The notes beneath the pieces are model-generated. The model searched no databases. It was not told the DNA's origin and saw only the letters and a program-made list of their open reading frames with translations. The position numbers and the translations under genes were made by a program. Of a DNA stretch of 64,000 bases, positions 40,798 through 49,463 are shown in pieces (position 1 is the stretch's first letter; the number at the start of each line of letters is the position of its first letter). The DNA is from Nocardia terpenica (lineage in GTDB: Bacteria > Actinomycetota > Actinomycetes > Mycobacteriales > Mycobacteriaceae): positions 186,001 through 250,000 of the forward strand of contig NZ_JABMCZ010000001.1 in NCBI RefSeq assembly GCF_013186535.1, written 5' to 3'.

Positions 40798-42888
40798 TCA
40801 AGACGACTGAATCAGCATGCGCTTCATTATCTTCCCCGTAGCATTGCGCGGCAGCGCATCCAGGAAGGTCACATCCCGCGGAACCGCGAACCGGCCCAGC
40901 CGGTGGCGGATGTAGTTGCGGATCATGTCCGGGTCCAGGCCGAAGCCGTCGCGCTTGACCACGAAGGCGGCCAGGCGCTGGCCGAATTCGCGGTCCGGCA
41001 CGCCGATCACCGCCACCTCGCTCACCTGCGGCAGATGCGACAGCGCCTCCTCGACCGGGCGCGGGAAGACGTTCTCGCCGCCGGAGATGATCATCTCGTC
41101 GTCGCGACCGGCGACGAACAGGCGGCCGGTGGCGTCGAGATAGCCGACGTCGCCGGTGTCGAGCATGCCGTCGGCCTCGCCGGGCGGCGCGGCGTCGGTG
41201 TAGCCGTCGAACAGCATGTGGTTGCCGACGAAGATGCGCCCGGTCGCCCCGACCGGCACCGGCCGCGAATCCTGGTCCAGCACCGCCACTTTCGTGCCCA
41301 GCGGCGGGCGCCCCGCGGTGGTGGGGGAGACCCGCAGATCGTGCGGGTCGGCGATGGTCGCCCACGACACCTCGGTGGAGCCGTACACGTTGTAGAGGAT
41401 GTCGCCGTAGGTGTCCATGAACCGCAGCACCGCGGCCCCGGCCAGCGGCGCCCCGCAGCTGGCCACCACCCGCAGGCTGGAGGTGTCGTAGCGGTCGCGA
41501 ATCGCGGTGGGCAGGTCCAGGATTCGGTTCACCATGATCGGCACCACGATCAGTGTGGTGATCCGCTGCTCGGCGATCAGGCGCAGGCAGTCCTCGGCGT
41601 CGAAGCGTTCCGGCAGCACCACCGTGGCCCGGATCGGGGTGCTGATCTGCAGCGCCGCCAGCCCCCAGGTGTGGAACAGCGGCGCCGGGATCAGCATGGT
41701 CTCGTTCATCTGTAACGGGATTCGCGACAGCAGCGCCGCGACCGTGCCGAAGCCCTTCGGATGCGGGCGGCGCGCACCCTTGGGGGTGCCGCTGGTTCCG
41801 GAGGTCAGCACGATCAGACGGCCGGGGCGGGCAGACTTGACGAATCCGGTTGTCTCCGTATCGATCAGGTCGTCCACGGTGGCGCGTCCGGGGTGCGGCG
41901 CGGGACCGTAGGTGGTGAACCGCGGCAGCTCCGGCGGCAGATACCGGATCAGCTCCTCCAGGTCGGAATCCGCGAAAATAGCGGTGAGGCGGTGCTTTTC
42001 GGCGATCTCCTCGATCCGGGTGGCCGACAGCCCGGTATTGAGCAGCACCACGTCGGCGCCGAGTTTGCCTGCGGCGACCATGATTTCCACCATTTCGACA
42101 TGGTTGCGCGACAGCAGCCCGATGGCGTCCCCGGTCGCCATGCCCAGCGCCGCCAGCGCCCCGGCCAGCGCGTGGGTGCGCCGGTGCAGTTCGGCGAAGG
42201 TGCGCACCCCGCGATCGTCGACGACGGCGGCGCGGTGCGGGGAGTGCGCGGCGGCCGCGGCGTACCCGCCGGCCAGGGTGAACCCCCACTTGGCCAGGCG
42301 GCCGAGCTGTTTGATGCCCCGGTCCGGCCGGTAGGTGCGCACCACGCCGGTCGACACCATCTGCCGGGCGACCTCGGCCTGCCGCCGCATCGGCGAATCC
42401 TCGCCGTTGACGACCACCGACGTGGGCGCGCCCGCGATGAGATCGGCCACCCGGTGCAATCCGGCCAGGATCCACTCGGACACCGCCGCGTTCGACAGCG
42501 CCGCGACCGCCGGATGCACCCGGCCCGGCGCGAAGAAGGTGACCACGACCCGGGTCCGCTCCTCGTGGTCGCGCAGCCGGATCGCGGCGAAGCTGCCCAG
42601 CGCCGGGCACTGCAGCTCCAGCTGCGCGGCCTCGCGGCCCGCGATCAGCAGCACGTCCAGGGTGCGGATCTCGGCCGGGCCGGAGCCGATGCGCAGGCGC
42701 AGCACCGGCGGGCCGCCGTCGGTGTCGAGTCGTTCGCAGGCGCCGATGCCGGGGAACAGTCGGGCGTAGGTCTCGGGATCGTTCAACAGATCCCACAGGG
42801 CTTGACGCGCGATCGCCAGATCCGTGACCGCGTCGACGACATCGGTAACCAATGGCTTGCACTTCCGACATGGCCGGTTCGGAACCAC
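40798..42888 (-). CDS. SRPBCC domain - acyl-CoA synthetase fusion
   Basis: About 690 residues. Residues 14-160 have the SRPBCC/START-like pattern (ALWDLLNDPETYARLFPGIG...). The rest is an ANL-family adenylating enzyme: LIVLTSGTSGTPKGARR (phosphate loop), YNVYGSTEVSW, DTGDVGYLDATGRLFVAGRDD, IISGGENVFPRPVEE and PRNATGKIMKR (acyl-transfer Lys). It should activate a carboxylic acid as acyl-CoA. GTG 42888 is the longest start; TTG 42852 (product starting LVTDVVDAV) is possible. The N-terminal domain may bind or present the substrate. Substrate unknown. Confidence 0.88.
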   Translation of the reverse strand: MVPNRPCRKCKPLVTDVVDAVTDLAIARQALWDLLNDPETYARLFPGIGACERLDTDGGPPVLRLRIGSGPAEIRTLDVLLIAGREAAQLELQCPALGSFAAIRLRDHEERTRVVVTFFAPGRVHPAVAALSNAAVSEWILAGLHRVADLIAGAPTSVVVNGEDSPMRRQAEVARQMVSTGVVRTYRPDRGIKQLGRLAKWGFTLAGGYAAAAAHSPHRAAVVDDRGVRTFAELHRRTHALAGALAALGMATGDAIGLLSRNHVEMVEIMVAAGKLGADVVLLNTGLSATRIEEIAEKHRLTAIFADSDLEELIRYLPPELPRFTTYGPAPHPGRATVDDLIDTETTGFVKSARPGRLIVLTSGTSGTPKGARRPHPKGFGTVAALLSRIPLQMNETMLIPAPLFHTWGLAALQISTPIRATVVLPERFDAEDCLRLIAEQRITTLIVVPIMVNRILDLPTAIRDRYDTSSLRVVASCGAPLAGAAVLRFMDTYGDILYNVYGSTEVSWATIADPHDLRVSPTTAGRPPLGTKVAVLDQDSRPVPVGATGRIFVGNHMLFDGYTDAAPPGEADGMLDTGDVGYLDATGRLFVAGRDDEMIISGGENVFPRPVEEALSHLPQVSEVAVIGVPDREFGQRLAAFVVKRDGFGLDPDMIRNYIRHRLGRFAVPRDVTFLDALPRNATGKIMKRMLIQSS

Positions 42889-42986
42889 GATCCGGCGGGT
42901 AACGTAGTTGTAATGGTCGTCACAACCCAGGTCAAGAACCTGCGGATTCTAGGCGAATTCTCCGTTAAATTGCCACAGGTTTGCGC

Positions 42987-43001
42987 GTAACTCGAAGTTA
43001 C
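42987..43001. promoter_or_regulatory. Inverted repeat between the synthetase and permease genes
   Basis: GTAACT-CGA-AGTTAC, a perfect 6-bp inverted repeat in the 234-bp divergent gap. It is a candidate operator for one or both genes. No regulator gene is adjacent. Confidence 0.4.
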
Positions 43002-43122
43002 ATATAACCACCGCCGGTGGCGATTGCCTCCGGTTCGCCGATGCCGAATGGCGGCATGCGCTTTGCGGCATATACGGTGCTCAGGGCATTCGTAGTTCGG
43101 TCGGCCGAGGTGGAGACAGCAG

Positions 43123-44484
43123 ATGAGTACCGACGTTCAGTCGCGTCTGAGGGGTCGTATCGACTCCTATTTCGGAATCAGCAGGCTCGGTTCGACCTAC
43201 AAGCGCGAGATCATGGCCGGGACGGTCACCTTCCTCGCGATGTCGTATGTGCTCGCGGTGAATCCGGCCGTACTCGGCGACCACGGTCAGCTCGGCGCGC
43301 GCGGCATTCCGACGCAGGCGGTCTTCACCGCGACGGCCGTCGCCGCGGTGGTCGGCACGCTGGTCATGGGAGTGTGGGCGCGCTACCCGGTCGCGCTGGC
43401 CCCCGGCATGGGCCTGAACGCCTTCTTCGCGTATTCGGTCGTGCTCGGCATGGGCATTCCGTGGCAGGAGGCGCTGTCGGGCACCCTGCTCTCGGGCGTG
43501 ATCTTCTTCCTGCTGGCCGTCACCAAGGTGCGCGAGAAGATCATCGACGCCATTCCGCTGCAGATGAAACTGGCCGTCGGCGCGGGCATCGGCATGTTCG
43601 TGGCCTTCCTCGGCCTGAAGAACGCGGGTGTCGTCGTCTCCAACCCGGCGACGTTTGTTCACCTGGGTGATTTCACCAAGGGAACAACCCTGCTCGCGCT
43701 GTTCGGACTGCTGGTGACGGTGATCTTCCTGGTGTTCGGCTGGCACGGCGCGGTGCTGTACGGCATCCTCGCGACCACCGTGGTCGGCATCGTCAGCGGG
43801 CTCGTGCAGCTGCCGCGGCACGTGGTGGCCATGCCGCACGGGCTCGAGCACACCTTCGGCCAGGCCATCGTGAACCTGCCGCACGCGTTCACCGGGCAGA
43901 TGGCGATCGTGGTGCTCACCATGCTGTTCGTCGACTTCTTCGATGCCTCCGGCACCCTGATCGGCATCGCCAACCAGGCCGGGCTGCTGGGTTCGGACGG
44001 CAAGCTGCCGCGCGCCGCGCAGGCCCTGGCCGCGGACTCGATCGGGACCACCGCGGGTGCCATCATCGGAACCTCCACCACCACCGCCTATGTCGAGTCC
44101 ACCGCGGGTGTCAGCGCGGGTGGGCGGACCGGCATGACCGCGGTGTCGACGGCCGGGTGGTTCCTGATCGCGATGTTCTTCTTCCCGCTGTTCTCGGTGG
44201 TCGCCGACGCACCCTCGGTGACCGCGCCCGCGCTCATCGTGGTCGGCGTGCTGATGGCCCGGTCGCTGGGCGACATCGAGTGGCAGAAGCTGGAATACGC
44301 GGTCCCGGCGTTCATCACCGTGGTCATGATGCCGCTCACGTACTCGATCGCGAACGGCATCGCCATGGGCCTGCTGTTCTATCCGGTGGTGATGGTGGCC
44401 CGCAGGCGCGCCCGCGAGGTGCATCCCATCATGTGGGCGCTGATGGCGGTATTCCTCGCATACTTCTTCTTCCTCGCGGAGTAG
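43123..44484 (+). CDS. Adenine/guanine/hypoxanthine permease, AzgA type (NCS2)
   Basis: 453 residues with about 12-14 helices. The N-terminus (YFGISRLGSTYKREIMAGTVTFLAMSYVLAVNP) and VALAPGMGLNAFFAYSVVLG are diagnostic of the AzgA branch. The substrate segments MLFVDFFDASGTLIGIA and GTSTTTAYVESTAGVSAGGRTG are intact. Proton-driven purine uptake is predicted from the family. ATG 43123 follows GGTGGAGACAG. Confidence 0.93.
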   Translation: MSTDVQSRLRGRIDSYFGISRLGSTYKREIMAGTVTFLAMSYVLAVNPAVLGDHGQLGARGIPTQAVFTATAVAAVVGTLVMGVWARYPVALAPGMGLNAFFAYSVVLGMGIPWQEALSGTLLSGVIFFLLAVTKVREKIIDAIPLQMKLAVGAGIGMFVAFLGLKNAGVVVSNPATFVHLGDFTKGTTLLALFGLLVTVIFLVFGWHGAVLYGILATTVVGIVSGLVQLPRHVVAMPHGLEHTFGQAIVNLPHAFTGQMAIVVLTMLFVDFFDASGTLIGIANQAGLLGSDGKLPRAAQALAADSIGTTAGAIIGTSTTTAYVESTAGVSAGGRTGMTAVSTAGWFLIAMFFFPLFSVVADAPSVTAPALIVVGVLMARSLGDIEWQKLEYAVPAFITVVMMPLTYSIANGIAMGLLFYPVVMVARRRAREVHPIMWALMAVFLAYFFFLAE

Positions 44485-44495
44485 ACCGACCTCGC

Positions 44496-44553
44496 GGAAT
44501 AGACGATGAACCGTCTATGGTTGTGTCCCGTGTTTCAATCGGACCATGGTCCG
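44496..44553. promoter_or_regulatory. Inverted repeats upstream of doxX
   Basis: ATAGACG-N6-CGTCTAT at 44496-44515 and the perfect palindrome CGGACCATGGTCCG at 44540-44553 lie in the 106-bp gap before the DoxX gene. They may be operator sites, or the first a weak terminator of the permease gene. Confidence 0.35.
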
Positions 44554-44590
44554 TTTTGCTTTCCCCAACTAAGCAGATGAGGACACAGCC

Positions 44591-45130
44591 ATGACTGCCA
44601 ACAGTAATACCGCGTTACGCACCACCCCGGGCGGCTCCGGCGAAGCGCTCGGTTCCGTGTCCGGGCCCGCGATCGGCCTTCTTCTCCTGCGGGTCGTCTT
44701 CGGCGGCCTGCTGTTCAGCCACGGCAGCCAGAAGCTGTTCGGCTGGTTCCACGGGGCCGGATGGGAGAAGACCACCGCCGGGTTCGAGCAGATGGGTTAC
44801 CATCCCGGCAAGTTCTTCGGCACGCTCGCGGGCCTGTGCGAATTCACCGGCGGCGCACTGCTGTTCCTGGGCCTGGCGACGCCGCTGGCGGCCGCGATCG
44901 TGGTCGGCACCATGCTCAACGCGATCCACGTGGAATGGTCGCACGGCCTGTACAGCGGGTACGAGACGGCGCTGCTGTACCTCGTGGCCGCCGCCGCGGT
45001 GGGCTTCACCGGTCCGGGACGCTACTCGCTCGACTACGGCCGCCCGTGGTACCGGCACGGCGTGGTGTGGGGCGGGGGCGCGATCGTGCTCGCGGTCGTC
45101 GCGGCGGTACTGACGCTGGCGCTCAAGTGA
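44591..45130 (+). CDS. DoxX family membrane protein
   Basis: 179 residues with four helices. Typical DoxX segments are LLLLRVVFGGLLFSHGSQKLFGWF, GTLAGLCEFTGGALLFLGLATPLAA and ALLYLVAAAAVGFTGPGRYSLDY. In M. tuberculosis a DoxX protein works with SodA and SseA in oxidative defence; no such partners are adjacent here. The ribosome site is GAGGACA, and a strong hairpin follows. Confidence 0.9.
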   Translation: MTANSNTALRTTPGGSGEALGSVSGPAIGLLLLRVVFGGLLFSHGSQKLFGWFHGAGWEKTTAGFEQMGYHPGKFFGTLAGLCEFTGGALLFLGLATPLAAAIVVGTMLNAIHVEWSHGLYSGYETALLYLVAAAAVGFTGPGRYSLDYGRPWYRHGVVWGGGAIVLAVVAAVLTLALK

Positions 45131-45150
45131 TTTCGGTCGGCTGACATAGG

Positions 45151-45187
45151 TGTCCCCGCGCCGCGTGCAGGGCTTGGCGCGGGGACA
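45151..45187. terminator. Hairpin between doxX and dinG
   Basis: A 12-bp stem TGTCCCCGCGCC/GGCGCGGGGACA between converging genes. No T tract. Confidence 0.75.
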
Positions 45188-45268
45188 TCGGTTACGTCGA
45201 TGTGGGAATTGGGGGTCATCGGCGTACCGTTCAACAATTTACTTCCGCCCAGAAGTGAACTCTAGAGC

Positions 45269-45284
45269 TGTGAGAGGTATCACA
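45269..45284. promoter_or_regulatory. Exact Crp consensus site
   Basis: TGTGA-GAGGTA-TCACA, embedded in CTGTGA-N6-TCACAG, matches the full actinobacterial Crp consensus TGTGA-N6-TCACA. Unexpectedly, it lies in the convergent doxX-dinG gap, 28 bp from the dinG stop, with no annotated gene starting nearby. Confidence 0.5.
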
Positions 45285-45311
45285 GCCGGGCGGATTTGTC
45301 TCGGGTTTACC

Positions 45312-47363
45312 TCATTTCGCCGCGGGTGCGGCGGTGAGGCGCTGAAGCGCCTTGGTCACGACCTCGGGGTCGGAGGTCTCCCAGTACGGCGGCAGCGAGG
45401 CCCGCAGGTACGCGCCATAGCGCGCGGTGACCAGGCGCGGATCCAGGATCGCCACCACGCCGCGGTCGTGCACGCTGCGCAGCAGCCGACCCGTGCCCTG
45501 GGCCAGCAGCAGCGCGGCGTGATTGGCAGCGATGGTCATGAAGCCGTTGCCCCCACGGGATTCCACCGCGCGCTGGCGCGCCACCAGCAGCGGATCGTCC
45601 GGGCGCGGGAACGGAATGCGGTCCAGGATGACCAGGCTCAGCGACGGACCCGGCACGTCGACGCCCTGCCACAGCGACAGCGTGCCGAACAGCGAGGTGG
45701 CGTCGTCCTCGGCGAACCGGCGGACCAGCGCGCCGGTGGCGTCGTCGCCCTGGCACAGCACCGGGGTGTCCAGGCGCTCGCGCAGAATCTCGGTGGCCGC
45801 CTTGGCCGCTCGCATCGAGGAGAACAGTCCGAGGGTGCGGCCGCCGGCGGCGCGGATCAGCCGCTCGATCTCGTCGAGGTAGGCCGGGGCCAGCCCGTCG
45901 CGCCCCGGCGCGGGCAGATGCTTTGCGACATAGAGGATTCCGGACTTGGCGTGATCGAACGGCGAGCCCACGTCGAGCGAATTCCACCGTATCGCACCGG
46001 AATCCGAGGGCGCCTCGCCGCCGTTGGCCAGCGCCGGATCCACCGTGTTCGGCGACTGCGCGGGCAGCCCCCAGGTGCCGGCCAACCCGTCGAAGGAGCC
46101 ACCCACCTGTAGCGTCGCGGACGTCAAAACCACTGTGGCAGCGGCGAACAGGCGGCTGCGCAGCAGTCCGCCCACCGACAGCGGGGCCATGTGCACGGTG
46201 CGGCGGGCGACGCCGCGCACGTCCTCGACGGCCAGCCAGACGACGTCGCGCCGGGCCGCCGGATCGGACTCCTCGAAGGTGGTCAGCACCCGCACCGCCG
46301 CGTCGTGCACCTCCTCGACGGCGGACAGGGCCAGGTTGCGCGTCGCGGCGGCATCCGGATCGCCTTGCGGCGCAGTCGATCCCTGCGGGGCGAGCGCGGT
46401 GCGGCAGTTCCAGGCGGCGTCGCGGACCAGGGCCAGCACCGGGGCCGCGCCCTCGGGCAGCCGATCCCAGCGGCCGGGCGGGAGCTCGTCGAGCAGGCCG
46501 TGCCACGCCTCGGCCGCGCCCTCGAGCCGGTCGACCTCCTTCTCGTCGACCAGCTTCGCGCAGCGCTTGGCGGCCGCGCTGATGGCGGCGGTGGACAGCT
46601 CGGAGGTGGCCACGCCGGTGACCCGGTCGACCAGCTCGTGCGCCTCGTCGATGACCACCACGTCGTGTTCGGGCAGCACCTGGATGCCGCTGATGGCGTC
46701 GATGGCCAGCAGGGCGTGATTGGTGACGACCACGTCGGCCTGCCCGGACTCGCCGCGGGCGCGCTCGGCGAAGCAGTCGGTGCCGAACGGGCAGCGCGAC
46801 TTGCCCAGGCACTCCCGCGAGGAGACGCTGACCTGCCGCCACGCCCGGTCGGTGACGCCGGGGGTGAGCTCGTCGCGGTCGCCGGTCTGGGTGTCGGAGG
46901 CCCACTCGTTGAGGCGCTGCACCTCGCGGCCCAGCCGGGAGATGGCGAACGCGTCGAACAGCTCGGCGTCGGGCGCCTCGTCCGGGATCGCGCTATTGAT
47001 CTTGTTGAGGCACAGATAGTTGTTGCGCCCCTTGAGGATCGCGAACTTCGCGCGGCGGCCCAGCGGCTTCTCCAGCGCCTCGGCCAGGCGCGGCAGGTCG
47101 CGGTCGACCAGCTGCCGCTGCAGCGCGATGGTCGCGGTGGACACCACCACCGTGCGCCCGGTCTGCACCGCGTGCCGCAGGCTCGGGATCAGATAGGCCA
47201 GCGACTTGCCGGTGCCGGTGCCCGCCTGCACCGCCAGGTGCTCCTTGGTGTCGATCGAGTGCGCCACCGCCGCGGCCATGGTCTGCTGGCCCTTGCGCGC
47301 CGTGCCGCCGAGCGCTTCGACGGCGGAGGCCAACAGGGTCGGGACGGGCGGCAGTTCGGGCAC
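45312..47363 (-). CDS. dinG: DinG-like ATP-dependent helicase (XPD/Rad3 family)
   Basis: 683 residues. Walker A is LAVQAGTGTGKSLAYL near residue 48 and the DEAH box is VVIDEAHELVDR. Four Cys between them (NYLCL, SRECLG, SRCPFG, DCFAE) are placed to hold the 4Fe-4S cluster of this family. Late helicase motifs LVILDRIPFPRPDDP and ANHAALLLAQGTGRLLRS are present. It unwinds DNA or DNA-RNA hybrids in repair. GTG 47363 lies 6 nt after TAGTCT. It is the equivalent of Rv1329c. Confidence 0.95.
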   Translation of the reverse strand: MPELPPVPTLLASAVEALGGTARKGQQTMAAAVAHSIDTKEHLAVQAGTGTGKSLAYLIPSLRHAVQTGRTVVVSTATIALQRQLVDRDLPRLAEALEKPLGRRAKFAILKGRNNYLCLNKINSAIPDEAPDAELFDAFAISRLGREVQRLNEWASDTQTGDRDELTPGVTDRAWRQVSVSSRECLGKSRCPFGTDCFAERARGESGQADVVVTNHALLAIDAISGIQVLPEHDVVVIDEAHELVDRVTGVATSELSTAAISAAAKRCAKLVDEKEVDRLEGAAEAWHGLLDELPPGRWDRLPEGAAPVLALVRDAAWNCRTALAPQGSTAPQGDPDAAATRNLALSAVEEVHDAAVRVLTTFEESDPAARRDVVWLAVEDVRGVARRTVHMAPLSVGGLLRSRLFAAATVVLTSATLQVGGSFDGLAGTWGLPAQSPNTVDPALANGGEAPSDSGAIRWNSLDVGSPFDHAKSGILYVAKHLPAPGRDGLAPAYLDEIERLIRAAGGRTLGLFSSMRAAKAATEILRERLDTPVLCQGDDATGALVRRFAEDDATSLFGTLSLWQGVDVPGPSLSLVILDRIPFPRPDDPLLVARQRAVESRGGNGFMTIAANHAALLLAQGTGRLLRSVHDRGVVAILDPRLVTARYGAYLRASLPPYWETSDPEVVTKALQRLTAAPAAK

Positions 47364-47369
47364 CGCAGC

Positions 47370-47375
47370 AGACTA
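47370..47375 (-). promoter_or_regulatory. Leaderless-type -10 of dinG
   Basis: TAGTCT on the minus strand, 6 nt before GTG 47363. Confidence 0.55.
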
Positions 47376-47415
47376 CTGCGCCGGACCGACAGCCACGACC
47401 AGCGCCCGAGAATCG

Positions 47416-47982
47416 TCAGTTCTCCAGATGCCCGGCCAGTTCCACGCCCGCGCCGCGCATCCGGTCCAGAGCCTTGGCGACGGTGTCGGGAGAGACCCCG
47501 GCGGTGAGGCCGAGCAGGACCCGGGTGGTGAACCCGGCGGTGCGGGCGTCCAGGGCGGTGGCGCGGACGCAGTGATCGGTGGCGATGCCGCAGACGTCGA
47601 CGGCGTCGATTCCCTTGGCGCGCAACCAGTCCGCGAGACCGGTGCCGTCGGCGGTGGTGCCCTCGAAGCCGGAGTAGGCGGCGGTGTGGGCGCCCTTGGA
47701 GAAGACCGCCTCGATCGGGTCGGTGTTCAGATTCGGGTGGAAGTCGGCCCCGGGGGTGCCGACCCGGCAGTGCGGCGGCCAGCTGTCGACGAAGTCGGGC
47801 GTCGCGGAGAAGTGCGCCCCCGGGTCGATGTGGTAGTCGCGGGTGGCGGCGATCGCGTCGTAGTCGGAGACGCCCAGGTACTCGCTGATCCGGTCGGCCA
47901 CCGCGGCGCCGCCCGCGACGGCCAGCGAGCCGCCCTCGCAGAAGTCGTTCTGCACGTCCACGACGATGAGTGCTCTGCCCAT
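47416..47982 (-). CDS. pncA: Nicotinamidase/pyrazinamidase
   Basis: 188 residues. It converts nicotinamide to nicotinate; in mycobacteria it also activates pyrazinamide. The catalytic triad is Asp9, Lys96 and Cys138, and the metal site Asp49, His51, His57 and His71 is complete, at nearly the numbering of the M. tuberculosis enzyme. ATG 47982 follows GAGGGG. It is 41 bp downstream of pncB on the same strand, so the two form an NAD-salvage operon: PncA supplies nicotinate to PncB. M. tuberculosis has pncA elsewhere. Confidence 0.96.
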   Translation of the reverse strand: MGRALIVVDVQNDFCEGGSLAVAGGAAVADRISEYLGVSDYDAIAATRDYHIDPGAHFSATPDFVDSWPPHCRVGTPGADFHPNLNTDPIEAVFSKGAHTAAYSGFEGTTADGTGLADWLRAKGIDAVDVCGIATDHCVRATALDARTAGFTTRVLLGLTAGVSPDTVAKALDRMRGAGVELAGHLEN

Positions 47983-48023
47983 GGTGTGCCCCTCGATTCG
48001 GCCGGGTCGGTCGCGGCCCGCCC

Positions 48024-49337
48024 TCATTGTAGGAACGTGGTGGGGATCGCGGGCTCTCCGGCGGACAGTTTCAGGCCCTCCCACGGCAGGCTCACCAGCC
48101 CGCTCGCCACCAGCTCCCGGCTCTGCGCCAGGGTGGGCGCCGCGTCGGTGACCTTGCCGTCGCGGACCAGCGGCACCAGCAGCTCGCGCGCCTGGAAACC
48201 GTTGGGCCGCGGGTGTTCTCCGGCGGCCGGGTACACGATCTCCTCCACGATGGTGCCGGTCGGCCGGGCCAGCCGCACCGCGCGCTTGGTGCCGCCGCGG
48301 GACTCCTTGTGGCTGCTGCGCTTGGCCACCGGCACCCCGTCGACCTCGACCAGCTTGTAGACCATCCCGGCGGTCGGCGCGCCCGAGCCGGTCACCAGCG
48401 AGGTGCCGACCCCGTACGCGTCCACCGGTTCGGCGCGCAGCGCGGCGATCGAGTACTCGTCCAGATCCCCCGACACCACGATGCGGGTCCGGGTCGCGCC
48501 GAGCGCGTCCAGCTGGTCGCGCACCTGCCGGGCCAGCACGCCCAGATCGCCCGAGTCGATGCGCACCCCGCCGAGTTCGGGACCGGCCACCTCGATGGCG
48601 GTCGCCACGCCCTGGGCGATGTCGAAGGTGTCGACCAGCAGCGTGGTGCCGATGCCCAGCGCCTCGATCTGGCTGCGGAACGCGGCCGCCTCGTGCTGGC
48701 CGTCCGGTCCGCTGTGCAGCAGGGTGAACGCGTGCGCGCTGGTGCCCGCGCCGGGAATTCCATAGCGACGCACCGCCTCCAGATTGGAGGTGGCGTCGAA
48801 TCCGGCCAGGTAGGCGGCCCGCGCGCTGGCCGGGGCGGCGAGCTCGTGGGTGCGCCGCGACCCCATCTCGATCATGCGCCGCCCGCCCGCGGCATTGACC
48901 ATGCGCGCCGCCGCCGACGCGATGGCGGTGTCGTGATTGAGAATCGACAGGATCAGCGTTTCCAGCACCACGCATTCGGCGAAGGTGCCCCGCACGGACA
49001 GAATCGGCGAGCCCGGGAAATACAGTTCGCCCTCGCGATAGCCGTCGATATCTCCGCCGAACCGGTAGTCGCGCAGCCACTCCAGGGTGCGGTCGTCGAG
49101 GAATTCCGCGGCAACCGCGAGTTCGGGCTCGCCGAAGCGGAATTCGGCCAGCGCGTCGAGCAATCGTCTGGTGCCCCCGACCACCCCGTATCGACGGCCA
49201 TTGGGCAACCGTCGAGCAAATGCTTCGAAGGTGCAGCGCCGCCGCGCCGAGCCGTCCGTGAGGGCGGCCGCGAGCATGGTGAGTTCGTACTGATCCGTCA
49301 GCAGCGCGGTGCTGGGCACGGAGTCCGCGGTATCCAC
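48024..49337 (-). CDS. pncB: Nicotinate phosphoribosyltransferase
   Basis: 437 residues. It joins nicotinate to PRPP to give nicotinate mononucleotide. Motifs include TDQYELTMLAA at the N-terminus, MIEMGSRRTHE, GIPGAGTSAHAF, VRIDSGDLGVLARQVRDQLD and VVSGDLDEYSIAAL. GTG 49337 lies 6 nt after TACAGT and there is no ribosome site. It is the equivalent of Rv1330c (pncB1). Confidence 0.95.
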   Translation of the reverse strand: MDTADSVPSTALLTDQYELTMLAAALTDGSARRRCTFEAFARRLPNGRRYGVVGGTRRLLDALAEFRFGEPELAVAAEFLDDRTLEWLRDYRFGGDIDGYREGELYFPGSPILSVRGTFAECVVLETLILSILNHDTAIASAAARMVNAAGGRRMIEMGSRRTHELAAPASARAAYLAGFDATSNLEAVRRYGIPGAGTSAHAFTLLHSGPDGQHEAAAFRSQIEALGIGTTLLVDTFDIAQGVATAIEVAGPELGGVRIDSGDLGVLARQVRDQLDALGATRTRIVVSGDLDEYSIAALRAEPVDAYGVGTSLVTGSGAPTAGMVYKLVEVDGVPVAKRSSHKESRGGTKRAVRLARPTGTIVEEIVYPAAGEHPRPNGFQARELLVPLVRDGKVTDAAPTLAQSRELVASGLVSLPWEGLKLSAGEPAIPTTFLQ

Positions 49338-49343
49338 GCCGTC

Positions 49344-49349
49344 ACTGTA
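49344..49349 (-). promoter_or_regulatory. Leaderless-type -10 of pncB-pncA
   Basis: TACAGT on the minus strand, 6 nt before GTG 49337. Confidence 0.55.
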
Positions 49350-49450
49350 GCCGCCGGGTGTCGTCCGCCCCGGTCACGGCGTCACGCGGAACTCACCGCG
49401 CGGTCGGCATGTCGGCATCGTCCGGGTGTTGTGTATTCGGAGTCGCGTCG

Positions 49451-49456
49451 TACCCT
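49451..49456 (+). promoter_or_regulatory. Leaderless-type -10 of clpS
   Basis: TACCCT, 7 nt before ATG 49464. It favours this ATG over the one at 49476. Confidence 0.6.
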
Positions 49457-49463
49457 GAAGGTT

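Noticed and set aside
37391..42871. Open frame of 1826 codons on the minus strand through glgP and the dienelactone hydrolase
   Set aside because: It reads across glgP antisense and in the wrong frame of the synthetase gene, with the composition of a shadow frame and no recognisable domain.
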